Source: DASUVM01 sp963704675 (GTDB lineage Bacteria; Patescibacteriota; Saccharimonadia; Saccharimonadales; Saccharimonadaceae). Taken from it: DNA of 64,000 nt. The notes below the pieces were generated by a model, which was not told the DNA's origin, made no database searches, and was given only the letters and a program-made list of their open reading frames with translations. Shown piece after piece: positions 53,096 through 62,600 of the stretch. The translations under genes and the position numbers were made by a program. The stretch covers positions 1 through 64,000 of the forward strand of contig OY969928.1 of the NCBI GenBank assembly GCA_963704675.1, in the 5' to 3' direction. Within the stretch, counting starts at the first letter, position 1. Every line of letters starts with the position of its first letter.

Positions 53096-53626
53096 ATGGC
53101 GAGATATATTGCACTTCTCAGGGGTATCGCACCCACGAATCCCAACATGCGTAACGAAAAACTGCGTGCTGTTTTTGAAAACCTTGGGTTTACAAATGTC
53201 AAAACAGTTATCTCAAGCGGCAACGTTATCTTTGATGCTGACAATACTGATACTGCAGCTATTGAGCGCCAGCTTGAAGCGGCGTGGCCGGCTCAGCTCG
53301 GGTTTCGCAGCAGCACAATTGCGAGAACCTCAGATCAACTGCACGATATTATTACAAAAAATCCTTTTAAAAGATACCAACACAGTAGTAAGACTTATCT
53401 TACCGTAACGTTCTTAAAACACAAGAACACGCTTACCGGTAATGAGCCAGCGGGGCGCGGTTATAAGGTTATCGCCACTAGCAGCCACGAAATTTACAGT
53501 GTTATAGATTTAACCGCAGCAAAAACACCTGATTTGATGTCTCGCTTAGAAAGGCTTTTGGGCAAAGAGATTACTACACGCACATGGAAGACGGTTGAGC
53601 GCCTTTATAAAGCGGCGACAACCTAG
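53096..53626 (+). CDS. DUF1697 protein
   Basis: This 176-aa protein begins MARYIALLRGIAPTNPNM and continues with LRAVFENLGFTNVKTVISSG and NVIF, the signature of DUF1697 (two ferredoxin-like domains). The C-terminal WKTVERLYKAA also fits. Function unknown; DNA binding has been proposed for relatives. ATG lies six bases after TATACT; an earlier ATG at 53048 is upstream of that promoter and unlikely. Confidence 0.9.
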   Translation: MARYIALLRGIAPTNPNMRNEKLRAVFENLGFTNVKTVISSGNVIFDADNTDTAAIERQLEAAWPAQLGFRSSTIARTSDQLHDIITKNPFKRYQHSSKTYLTVTFLKHKNTLTGNEPAGRGYKVIATSSHEIYSVIDLTAAKTPDLMSRLERLLGKEITTRTWKTVERLYKAATT

Positions 53627-53629
53627 CGA

Positions 53630-53974
53630 TTAAAATTTTATACCTTTCTCTTTAAACCATTGTTCATCTTCTTGCGCTGCCTTTTGAGTGGCTTTCATAA
53701 CATCGATGCCGTAATGTTGTGCGATCCTTGTGACGGCAAAGGTAATATCAGCTAGTTCGTCTGCAATCGCACCCGTACTTGTTGAGTATTTATCACTGTA
53801 TTTGTCACGATCATTAAAATAATAACCCTCTTTTGTCATAATGAGCGCAGAGAGGTCGCCTACTTGTTTTGTTAATTCTATAATGGCACCTTCTATACCC
53901 CAGGGGCGACCCTCAATTTTTTCAAATTTTTTTATACGAGCTATATTGAGAGTAAAAATATCATCTTGGTTCAT
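53630..53974 (-). CDS. MazG-like nucleotide pyrophosphohydrolase
   Basis: The 114-aa protein has the all-alpha NTP pyrophosphatase pattern: GAIIELTKQVGDLSALIM for the first ExxE-like helix (changed to ExxxQxxD) and GAIADELADITFAVTRIA for the ExxD helix. It probably cleaves non-canonical nucleoside triphosphates. The altered first metal site leaves activity open. ATG lies six bases after TAAGCT. Convergent with the DUF1697 gene (3-base gap). Confidence 0.8.
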   Translation of the reverse strand: MNQDDIFTLNIARIKKFEKIEGRPWGIEGAIIELTKQVGDLSALIMTKEGYYFNDRDKYSDKYSTSTGAIADELADITFAVTRIAQHYGIDVMKATQKAAQEDEQWFKEKGIKF

Positions 53975-54127
53975 GTCACAAGCTTATCACAGTCATCATT
54001 ACTATCCTTTGGCTATACTTACACTCTCTAACCCTCGCTAATCTTCTGCTCATTGCTCCTTTGATAAGTCGCAATAACTATATTCACGATAGTCATTCAC
54101 TATTTAAATTCATGCTATAGTCATGGC

Positions 54128-54733
54128 ATGGAAAAAAGCGAAATAGTATTCGTTGAAGTCGGTGGACTCTATGAGACAGCCACCACAAGCATGGGCAAAT
54201 GGATGTGGCATAATCATACAAAGTGGGTAGCCAATAAAGCATTGGTATTAGCAGAGAAATATGGAGCTGATATCGAAAAAACTTATTGTGCAGCCTTGCT
54301 GCATGACCTTGGAGATAGCCGCTACGAAAGAGATCATACAGATTTCGATACGTGGTCATGGGAAAAGGGAAAAGAAATACTAAGAAAAGCTGGTTTTCGC
54401 AAAAAAGCACGTGATGAAATTTTGGAGGCTATTCGTACCCACTCCTGTCATCCTGGCCATCTTCCGACAGTATTAGAGGGAAAGATCTTGGCAACCGCAG
54501 ATGGTATGTGGCATTTGCAAACAAGTTTCTTTCCAGTGATTTGTTATATGAATCGGCCAGATAATCTTAACTCATATGAAGAATGGCAAACATGGTTTGA
54601 GAAAAAAGTTGAAAGAGATTTCGGCCCAAAAATATTTTTTGAAGATGAGAAGATTGAAGTAAGAACCGATTACGAAGCCTTAAAACGAGTGTTTGGGAAG
54701 AGAAGTTTCAAAACTAATGTTAGTAAAAGTTGA
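54128..54733 (+). CDS. HD domain protein
   Basis: This 201-aa protein has an HD phosphohydrolase fold: H in WHNHTKWVANKAL, the HD pair in AALLHDLGDSRYE, a further His in IRTHSCHPGHLP and Asp in ATADGMWHL. HD proteins hydrolyse phosphate esters, often nucleotides, with divalent metals. ATG is six bases after TATAGT. The TetR-type promoter of the VOC gene overlaps its last codons. Confidence 0.88.
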   Translation: MEKSEIVFVEVGGLYETATTSMGKWMWHNHTKWVANKALVLAEKYGADIEKTYCAALLHDLGDSRYERDHTDFDTWSWEKGKEILRKAGFRKKARDEILEAIRTHSCHPGHLPTVLEGKILATADGMWHLQTSFFPVICYMNRPDNLNSYEEWQTWFEKKVERDFGPKIFFEDEKIEVRTDYEALKRVFGKRSFKTNVSKS

Positions 54734-54778
54734 CACGTCAAAGAGACTGTATTATATTAGTGAATATACGTTCACTAA
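54730..54778 (+). promoter_or_regulatory. Promoter and TetR-type operator of the VOC gene
   Basis: TTGACA (54730-54735), 17 bases, TATATT (54753-54758), and a dyad TTAGTGAA-N6-TTCACTAA at 54757-54778 overlapping the -10 box. Same geometry as the tetR promoter at 63247. Confidence 0.85.
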
Positions 54779-54819
54779 TGTGGAATGTAGGATATATAAT
54801 GTTAAAAAAGGAGAATACT

Positions 54820-55215
54820 ATGAACAAATCAGTATTTATTAACATGGCAACTAAAGACGTTGCTGCCGCTCGCGACTTTTATAGTAAGTTAGGTTTTAAG
54901 GTTAACGAAGAATATAGTAATGACCAAAATGTCTTTGTTGTGGTGAACGACAATGTTCAATTGATACTTGCAGACACGGTTTTCTTTCAACAAAACCAAC
55001 AGCGTGAGATTGCCGATACAACCAAGGTAGCCGAAGTGGGTATTGCTATCGAAGTTTCAAGCCGCGAAGAAGTTGATAAAATTGTTAATGTAGCTGTGGC
55101 CGCCGGTGGTAAACTGGCAGGCGAAACAATTGAAGAAGCAGAGATTGGCATGTACTCACGAGGCTTGACTGATCTAGGCGGCCATCGTCTTGATATTTTG
55201 ACTATGGCTAGCTAA
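54820..55215 (+). CDS. VOC superfamily protein
   Basis: A 131-aa VOC protein starting MNKSVFINMATKDVAAARDF, then YSKLGFKVNEEYS and ending with DLGGHRLDILTM. It belongs to the glyoxalase-like extradiol family that lacks obvious metal ligands, often small binding proteins. Shine-Dalgarno aaaggagaatact. The TetR-type promoter upstream puts it in the same candidate regulon as the FAD oxidase and tetR. Confidence 0.87.
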   Translation: MNKSVFINMATKDVAAARDFYSKLGFKVNEEYSNDQNVFVVVNDNVQLILADTVFFQQNQQREIADTTKVAEVGIAIEVSSREEVDKIVNVAVAAGGKLAGETIEEAEIGMYSRGLTDLGGHRLDILTMAS

Positions 55216-55265
55216 GTCGCCCCCTTTTATCTGATTCGTTTATGCTCTAGCAAATATTGCTTACG

Positions 55266-55478
55266 CTAGCCAGCAATATAGCTGCCCAAGCCACTGGAGC
55301 TGCTGATCACCCGGTGGCAAGGGTTAATATGTAAAGCGAGTTTTTTGCCAAGAGCCGTTCCTACTGCCCGAACGGCTCTTGGTTTACCTATCTCTTGACT
55401 GCAAACTTGGCATAGTTCAAAGTGTGACCAGCCGGTATGCGCTGTAATTGCTGCTAGACTTTTCTGAAAAGTTAGCCG
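55266..55478 (-). pseudogene. ogt: O6-alkylguanine-DNA alkyltransferase fragment
   Basis: Minus-strand pieces read FQKSLAAITA, then (shifted) IPAGHTLNYAKFAV, then (shifted) IGKPRAVRAVGTALGKK and HINPCHRVISSSSGLG, ending at a stop. PCHRV with the acceptor Cys is intact. Two frame changes (near 55445 and 55390) and a short C-terminus show decay. It lies directly behind the FAD oxidase gene on the same strand. Confidence 0.85.
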
Positions 55479-56819
55479 CTACTGGACAGGTGGAATGTTG
55501 TAGTTAGCACTAAAGATATTAGCGGGGTCATATTGTTTTTTGATTTTTTCGAGCCGTTTCAGTACTTCGGGCGGGAAGGCTCTGGCCACTTCCGTCTTAG
55601 TGGCCAGACTTGACATATTGATATAGCAGCCTGAACCTAATGGTTCAAGAATGCGCCAAGCTTCAAGCGACGCATGAATTTCTTTCTCGGTTGCGTTAAA
55701 ATCTACTGAGGTTGAGTAATAAACAAGCACCTCACTATCGCGGTGTGAAAAAGCGGTCATGGCAAGGGGCCGCTGATTCATCACGCCAGCGACATGACGG
55801 ATCTGAAGCACAGGGAGTGTGCCTTGATCACTCAAGCGAGCAATGGTGTCAATAGCCTCATCGGTGAATGTTTTCAAAAAAGCATTACGAGCAATTGAAT
55901 ATCGAGCTGTTGCTCGAAACGACATATCTTCTAGTATATCTTTATAGCGCATAGGTTCAAGAGAGTAACGGTTTGGTTTACCAATGATTAGCAGAGGGGC
56001 GACAATCTCTTTGGCAATCGTTTCATCGGCGCCAATAACACAACCATGGATGAGAACAGAACCGGGGGTATCTGCTTTTGAGGGTAACACCGTCAGGATA
56101 CTCGTAAACTCGGCAGGTGCGTTTCGCATTGTATTGCGCCAACCTTTTATGATGGTGGCAGTATTTTCAAGCGGGTAACTCACGGTAACTTCAAAAACAT
56201 TTGTCACCGGATGAGCCTGAATGGTGAGATGGGTGACGATGCCAAAATTACTGCCGCTGCCGCGGATAGCCCAAAATAAATCGTCATTGGCATTTTTATT
56301 TGCTTCTACAATAGTGCCGTCAGCGGTTACTACCTCTAAAGAAACAACATCATCAACAAGTGCACCGTATTTGCGCACTAAAAAGCCTAAACCTCCACCC
56401 GTGGCTAAACCACCTATACCAACTACGCGGCTGTCACCCGAAGCAAGGGCGAGTCCGTGTTGATCAAGTTTATTTGCCACCTTACCTGCTAAAGCCCCGG
56501 AGCCTACTCGTATAAGGCCTTTTTCTTTGTCTGCGATTTCTACTTCAGCCAAGGCGGCTAAATCAATTAATATTATATCGTCAGCCAAATCATACACAAT
56601 ATTACTATGACCGCCGCTCTTAATTGCAAAAGGCAACTTGTTTTCATTAATAAAATGAATAATAACCGCCATCTCTTCACTTGAAGTAGGACGTACTACA
56701 ATATTTGGTGCCAGCGTGCGTTTAAAAAACTGGCTCGCTTTTTCATATAATTCACTGCCGGGAAGGGCAATACTGTCTGGGATTAGTTCGCTTAGTGCTT
56801 TTAGCTTTTTTGCGTCCAT
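55479..56819 (-). CDS. FAD-linked oxidase, berberine-bridge-like
   Basis: Intact 446-aa flavoprotein, closest in the window to the broken copy at 10422 (same start MD-K, ELIPDSIALPGSELYEK and end YDPANIFSANYN). His71 in KSGGHSNIVY is the likely covalent flavin site. FAD_binding_4 and BBE domains are complete. Shine-Dalgarno AGGAACC. A TetR-type operator lies between its -10 box and the ATG (56855-56878), so repression by the TetR encoded at 63315 is plausible. Confidence 0.95.
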   Translation of the reverse strand: MDAKKLKALSELIPDSIALPGSELYEKASQFFKRTLAPNIVVRPTSSEEMAVIIHFINENKLPFAIKSGGHSNIVYDLADDIILIDLAALAEVEIADKEKGLIRVGSGALAGKVANKLDQHGLALASGDSRVVGIGGLATGGGLGFLVRKYGALVDDVVSLEVVTADGTIVEANKNANDDLFWAIRGSGSNFGIVTHLTIQAHPVTNVFEVTVSYPLENTATIIKGWRNTMRNAPAEFTSILTVLPSKADTPGSVLIHGCVIGADETIAKEIVAPLLIIGKPNRYSLEPMRYKDILEDMSFRATARYSIARNAFLKTFTDEAIDTIARLSDQGTLPVLQIRHVAGVMNQRPLAMTAFSHRDSEVLVYYSTSVDFNATEKEIHASLEAWRILEPLGSGCYINMSSLATKTEVARAFPPEVLKRLEKIKKQYDPANIFSANYNIPPVQ

Positions 56820-56854
56820 TTTTGTGGTTCCTCATTTGATTATACATTATTTAA

Positions 56855-56911
56855 GTTAGTGAATGAATGTTCACTAACTTAAAATTATACTTTATTTAGC
56901 TTTCTAGTCAA
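56855..56911 (-). promoter_or_regulatory. Promoter and TetR-type operator of the FAD oxidase gene
   Basis: On the minus strand TTGACT (complement of 56906-56911), 16 bases, TATAAT (56884-56889), then GTTAGTGAA-N6-TTCACTAAC at 56855-56878. The dyad lies just downstream of the -10 box, a position for blocking transcription. Confidence 0.85.
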
Positions 56912-57035
56912 GTGGCAACCATAATCAAAGCAACTTGGGTATAATTCAACGCTGCGTCAAAAAGTATTTCCGAAGAGGAGTAATTAATTATTCTTAGCAG
57001 TTAAACTAGTTAAGGCCTGAAAATAGTGAATTGTG

Positions 57036-57063
57036 TTGACGCTTTAAAAGTTACTGCTATAGT
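57036..57063 (+). promoter_or_regulatory. Promoter of the 57121 membrane protein gene
   Basis: TTGACG-N16-TATAGT; the first ATG (57064) follows the -10 box directly, so it cannot be in the transcript and a later start is needed. Confidence 0.75.
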
Positions 57064-57120
57064 ATGTTTGTTCGACATCTGTCGAAGCTCTCTCCTACGA
57101 TCCCTCTGGATGGGCAGGTA

Positions 57121-57675
57121 ATGGTTGACGACACTGGTTTTGTGAAATATGACGAGGAACTTCCCAGCCAAATCTCTCTGAAGAGGCGGATAGCTTTCGG
57201 TGCGCTTATGATTGCCACTGGCGTAATAGGTTTGGCGGGGTGGCTTATATGGTCTGTTGACAAAGTTGATGACTATGGGTCTCCATATTATCGCCCAAGT
57301 TACTGTGAGCGTTATGACGATAATTCTAACATCGCCAGTAACTTGCCGGAGGAGTGTCAGCCGGCACCGGCATTTTCAGTTGAGTGGTTTCACGATCACT
57401 GGTATTTCGTCGCGGTGCCATTTGCACTTCTGCTGGCTGGCGGTCTCCTCCTCGTAACGCATTATCATGGTCGCCTTATAAAATACTACTACGATGTGCT
57501 CCAAGGCAAGATCATCCAAAAGGATACGCGCGAAGGCGGTCGTTATGCACTCCAGTGGGTAGTATTGGTTGAGGGGTATACCCGCGCCAATGAACTCAGC
57601 GAGCAATGGCGCGGAGTCAATGCCGGCTACTGGCATGACGGTGCAAAAGTCGGAGATTGGATCGACCAACGCTAG
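57121..57675 (+). CDS. Two-helix membrane protein, 184 aa
   Basis: The protein has membrane segments at about residues 28-48 (ALMIATGVIGLAGWLIW) and 103-122 (FVAVPFALLLAGGLLLV). An outside loop between them carries two Cys, and a cytoplasmic C-terminus of about 60 aa follows. No family recognised. ATG 57121 (first in-frame ATG after the predicted transcription start) has ggatgggcaggta upstream. GC-richer than neighbours, with its own promoter and terminator. Confidence 0.65.
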   Translation: MVDDTGFVKYDEELPSQISLKRRIAFGALMIATGVIGLAGWLIWSVDKVDDYGSPYYRPSYCERYDDNSNIASNLPEECQPAPAFSVEWFHDHWYFVAVPFALLLAGGLLLVTHYHGRLIKYYYDVLQGKIIQKDTREGGRYALQWVVLVEGYTRANELSEQWRGVNAGYWHDGAKVGDWIDQR

Positions 57676-57683
57676 GGATGAGT

Positions 57684-57717
57684 TAGGTTGTGGTGGGTCA
57701 TAACCCACCACAACCTA
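57684..57717 (+). terminator. Terminator of the 57121 gene
   Basis: Perfect 14-bp stem TAGGTTGTGGTGGG with its complement and a six-base loop. Confidence 0.8.
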
Positions 57718-57927
57718 GTTCCTATAAAGAGCATCTGCGTTTTATCATCGATCGGGACTTGCGTCAGGCCAGAGTATTGGCCGATAAGTTAGTCGCATTA
57801 CGTTTCCAGATTTTAAGCCTGGATCTTTTTTCGTAGTGAAACAAAAGCTAATAGTTAAATATTTGATAACTTTCTTTTGATATCTTATTTATTGCGCGGT
57901 ATCGCGCCAATAAGTTAAGGAGCGTAC

Positions 57928-58260
57928 GTGACTGGTACGGAAAACAAACTCAAACCTACGCCGGAGGGCATCAACGCTGCCATTGGGTGGTCTGATAAGG
58001 CCGAGCTACTGCACGAGCTGAGTCGTGACCCTGCGCGCGTGATCGCTGACAAGCTGGATCTCAGCTTGTCTGATCAGCGCCAGCTCGACAGGATGACTAC
58101 CAGGGATCTGGCCGTCCTGGTCCAGCCGATCGTTGACGCTCTCAGGACCGAGAAGCCCTTCCGTGTTGTTTGGCTCGATCGTGGCGGGGTGCAACCTACT
58201 GAGGTTGAGGCCGCCGCCGCCCTCAAGAAGTGCACCATCACGATCACGTTCGAGTTCTAG
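57928..58260 (+). CDS. GC-rich orphan protein, 110 aa
   Basis: A helical 110-aa protein (AELLHELSRDPARVIADKL) ending in a strand-rich CTITITFEF. GTG start with a strong Shine-Dalgarno taaggagcgtac. No family recognised. Monocistronic, followed by a strong hairpin. Confidence 0.65.
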   Translation: MTGTENKLKPTPEGINAAIGWSDKAELLHELSRDPARVIADKLDLSLSDQRQLDRMTTRDLAVLVQPIVDALRTEKPFRVVWLDRGGVQPTEVEAAAALKKCTITITFEF

Positions 58261-58271
58261 CTGCTTTTAGT

Positions 58272-58306
58272 AGCCGGCCCCTCTCTTTGCGAGTGGGGGG
58301 CCGGCT
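58272..58306 (+). terminator. Terminator of the 57928 gene
   Basis: 10-bp GC stem AGCCGGCCCC with its complement; no T-run after it. Confidence 0.65.
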
Positions 58307-58566
58307 GCGCCTATAACTACCTTAGGGTTAGCTATAAAGCCACAGTGAGCTGCCAGTATCTTTTCAAGTGAATGGGAGTGTTATCTCTCTCTGTAGAAAA
58401 TAAAGCTATATCCAGCCATGTTGTAAATTATTTATCACGTTCACGCAGATGACTAATTGTATTTGCGAATGTTCCAACATACAATTATCAAGGCTCTTTT
58501 AGTGAGAGCACCTGACAGATGGTAGGTCAGGTTAGGGTTACGCGATTAAGAGAGGAGTTTGTTTCC

Positions 58567-59502
58567 TTGACAAGGAAACAGCTCGTGAGAGGGTTTGTCG
58601 CCACTTTGGTGATGGCAGCCTCCCTCTTGAATGGAGCAACAGCGGCTACGGCCGGACCGCGGATCATCGGTGGGCTGCCTGCTTCGACACCCTGGACGGT
58701 GTCATTCCAGACGGTTGACGCCAACGGCACACCGACTCACCGGTGTGGCGGCGCTCAGATCGCTCCGGAGTGGGTGGTGACGGCACAGCATTGTCTTGCA
58801 GCCGTCCAGCCGGGCATCCAGGCGCGCTTTGGCTCACTGGCATGGAAGACCGGTGGCGTGACGGCCACAGTCACTGATGTCTACGGGCACCCTGGTTACA
58901 ACGGGGAGTTCAAGGACGACATCGCCCTGGTTCGTGTGGATCCACCTGTGGACCCAGCCGTTTCAGGCGGTATCATGTACCGCCTTGGGAAGGCGAGCAA
59001 GCCGAACAGCGGCGAGACGGCACTCGTTTCTGGTTGGGGTACGGTCTGCGATATCGACATCACGATCGTCGAGTGCAGGCGCGCAATTCCTGATTGGCTT
59101 CAGCAGCTGGAGCTGCGTCAGGTGGGGCCGCAGAAGTGCCGGCTGGTCAACCCCGAGACGGGCGAGAACCTCTTCTACGCGAAGAGGATGAACTGTTTCG
59201 TTTCGGCAGACGGTCAGCATCGTCAGGCCTGCTTCGGCGATAGCGGCTCCCCCATTTCGGAGCAGCAGTGGATCGAGGGCCAGGAAGAGGATGTCCTGGT
59301 GGGGATCGTGAATGGCGATGGCGACTCGTGGGACCTCCACGAGCGTCTTTGCTCGACCGATCCTCAGGGAAATCCCGGCCGCATGGTGACAACCGATGTG
59401 GCCTACTACGCCGATTGGATCTTCAACACCATCAGGGATGCTGGCGACGCGTCGTCGGCGAGCCTGATGCGGAGCCAGGCGCAGTTCGATCTCGCCGCGT
59501 AG
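58567..59502 (+). CDS. Secreted trypsin-like serine protease (S1)
   Basis: The 311-aa protein has a signal peptide (RKQLVRGFVATLVMAASLLN) and a mature-type start IIGG after Arg32, like trypsin zymogen activation. The full triad is visible: TAQHC (H75), DDIAL (D118) and GDSGSP (S226). Six or more Cys can pair. The C-terminal 35 residues are extra. I chose TTG at 58567 with gaggag upstream because the signal peptide then begins properly; ATG 58519 has no Shine-Dalgarno. GC-rich and isolated. Actinobacterial S1 proteases are the nearest I know. Confidence 0.88.
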   Translation: MTRKQLVRGFVATLVMAASLLNGATAATAGPRIIGGLPASTPWTVSFQTVDANGTPTHRCGGAQIAPEWVVTAQHCLAAVQPGIQARFGSLAWKTGGVTATVTDVYGHPGYNGEFKDDIALVRVDPPVDPAVSGGIMYRLGKASKPNSGETALVSGWGTVCDIDITIVECRRAIPDWLQQLELRQVGPQKCRLVNPETGENLFYAKRMNCFVSADGQHRQACFGDSGSPISEQQWIEGQEEDVLVGIVNGDGDSWDLHERLCSTDPQGNPGRMVTTDVAYYADWIFNTIRDAGDASSASLMRSQAQFDLAA

Positions 59503-59535
59503 GTAGTTTCACATACGCTGTCAAAGGCGTATAAA

Positions 59536-59580
59536 CAGGCCGGCCCGCTCTTTGTGAAAAGCACTGAGCGGGCCGGTCTG
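59536..59580 (+). terminator. Terminator of the protease gene
   Basis: 15-bp stem CAGGCCGGCCCGCTC with GAGCGGGCCGGTCTG, 33 bases after the stop. Confidence 0.8.
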
Positions 59581-59688
59581 CACCCCCATTTTTAAGATAT
59601 ATATTGTGACATGATAACGTGAGTAATACGAGGACAAGAGCCGAGGTGCATCATTGAACATTCTCACTCGTCTGAACAACTACCAAAC

Positions 59689-62600
59689 TTGAGAGTAGCC
59701 GAGTCGGTATTAGGCATGCCGGTATTCCCAAATGGTTTTACTGTTCAGGAAGCGCTTGCCGATCAAGATGCTGAACGCTGCGATGTTCGTGTTAAAGCTT
59801 ATGAGCTAACCTTGAGTATAATAGCTAATGAGACCGGAAGGCCGGTGGAGCTAGGGTTTTCTTTATCGGCACAAGAGTTGCAGCAAGTAGCTGAGACTGA
59901 CGATGTAAAGTTTATAAAAAGTCTGGTGGCAATAGCTAATAATATTTATCGGGCTGAACGCGAGGTTCAGCAGCCACTTCCTGCGGGTGCCGATAATCCT
60001 TCTACCCCGCGAGCTCAAAAACAGGCAAAAATTACCCGTAAGATGTTTGCGCACTCACAAACCGTGCCGCGTGATTTGGAGTATTCGAAAACAACACCTC
60101 TGCGTGAGCGATTCAACGACACAATGGCGATTATTGCCCCGACAGGTAGTGGCAAGACGATCATTGAAGCAGCACTGGCGCGATGTGCCGGCATTGGCCA
60201 GCCTTTATCTGAAACTGATGACCGGGAGCTGCGTGGCATGCTGGCAACATCAGAGGTAAGGTTAGTCGAGCAGTTTACTGGCAAACGGGGCGACGATACC
60301 TTCCAACGGTTTCTGGGCAACGTTGGCGTCACGGCTTATTATGGCAAATTGAAAAATAAGAGGGGCCCACTCGTTGCAACTACTGATAAGTCGGCCGTTA
60401 AGCTAGATCCTCGTGAATTCGACTTGGCAATGGTCGATGAGGGTCACATAGGGTTGGGGCCACAGATGCAAGCCTATATCGGGCGAATCGGCATACGCTG
60501 CTATTTATTTACTGCCACCCCTGCATATAATGAGCTTAATGACTTACGTCGTCGATACCGTTACATAGAAGAAGGGACGATGAGTGGCTATATTAAAGAA
60601 GGTATCTTAAACCCGACACGTTTACTCACCTTTACCTATGATGACGATCCAGAAGCAATGGCGGCAATTCTCGCTTATCACTATATGAAAGCCGGCCGCA
60701 AAGTAGTGGTGTATGGACGAGCTGGTACAAAGGATAACCCTGGTGGCCCGAGCAAGCGTGTTGCTCAACTAGTGAATGAATTAGCTGGCGAAGATACTGC
60801 AAAAGCTGTCGGTTCACATAATAAGCAGAGCGACGAAGATCTTGAAGCATTTGATCAAGGTGCGGTACGGGTGGTAGCCACATCGCGCATGATTCGTGAA
60901 GGTGCCAATATTAAGAAGCTGACAGTTGGCATTATGATTGGGCCACACTTTTCAATACTTGATTTAGGGCAAAAGTCAGGTCGGCCTGGCCGCCTTGATG
61001 AAGATGGGGAGATATCAGAACTAATAGAGCTTGTTCCTCGTGCTAATAAGTCAAAACGTCCCATGGTTTCGTTGTGGCAAGTGTATGGGCTTGACCACGT
61101 TATCTCAGGTACGATCATTGCACCAGATGTAGAGGACGAAACAGATGAAGAATCGGGTAAGGCATTATTGTCAACCGAATGGAGCGGCAAGTCAGATGAA
61201 CAAAGAGGGCTCACCGACAAAGTTGAGCTAAAACAACGTGGCACTGGCGTGGACCTGTCTGGACTTCCTAGTCATATAACTGATGCCATGGTAGTTGATA
61301 AACCGCTGCGTGCAATTACGCTAGGTGAACGTGTTGAACCGCCTGAGGGCTATGTGCAAAGTTCTGTTTTGGCCGCAGATTTAGAAGTTCCAATTGGTAT
61401 TTTACATTTGACACTTGATAAGCAAGGGTTCAGCTATGAAGGCATCTGGATGCCGAGTGATGATGGCTTTGAATATAGCCGCTGGTATGAACCTGCCGCC
61501 CTTCAATATTTAGAAGAGAACCCTATTCCTAAAGAGGCTGGCGCAGTAGAATTGATTGCCGAGGAGGTGGCAGAATTATGCGGTGTCAGCAAAGACTTTT
61601 TTCTTAAAATCGCAAAGCAGCTAGGGGTCGAGCCCCAACCCCGCCTCGGTAAAACACATGTGAGGGCGAAGTGCTATAACTTTGAACAAATTATATTGAT
61701 TAGCGTTGCTATTGAGGCCATACCAATCGCAGAAGAAACTGATATTCCAATTGTAGACTTGCAACAAGAGCTGACGACTGCATTCGTATCTAATGAGCTA
61801 GGTGTCTATAAGCGGCGCAACCCAGTACATGGCATTAAGGGGTGGTGTCAGCATATATCTGCCCAGGAGGCTGATGAGTTGCGGGCAGCCTATCATGAAA
61901 TTCCTTTCGCCGACAAACATCACAAGAGCATTGCCGACTTAGCTAAAATGGCTGGTCGTACTTATGGGACTTTTCAAAACCTCATGACGGAGGCCGAGAA
62001 GGAGACTATAATACCGATGCGTTCAAAGGGTGCAGCGCCTGCTGGCCACTTGCGAAAAGACGTATACGAACCATTATTAGAACGCGTGAGGCGTGTGAAA
62101 TTACCGCCGTACTTGTTGCCATTTAGTGCAATTGAAAAGATTATCAACGCAAGCGATCCAACAATCAGGAGTTGGCTAAAAAATAATAGCTATTCACCAA
62201 AAAAGCTGCCGATTGGCATACGGCGACCAGTTTCTTGCTATCCATGGAAGGGTGTAGAAGCACTTGAAGAAGAGTTCGGCTGCAAACAAGGAATAAGAAA
62301 AATATACTACGATAGGCTCATACACAATCCTACTGACTTGGACCCTGAGCGATGGCAATACACTCAAGAAGTGCAAAAGCGCTTTATTGAAGAAAAGTTT
62401 TTGGCATTATTACCCGAGCCAGAAGCCGAACCAATGTCTCGAATAGAATCTACCGAATCTCTGCAGGCGTCACCGCAGAAAGAAGTTATTATTGACCTTG
62501 ACAACCTATCTGCTAACGAAGGTGTACTAAATGTTCGTGGTAGCAAGCCGACACAGGCAGAGCAAGAACGCCGTGCAACCGAAGGGGTATTACCAGACGT

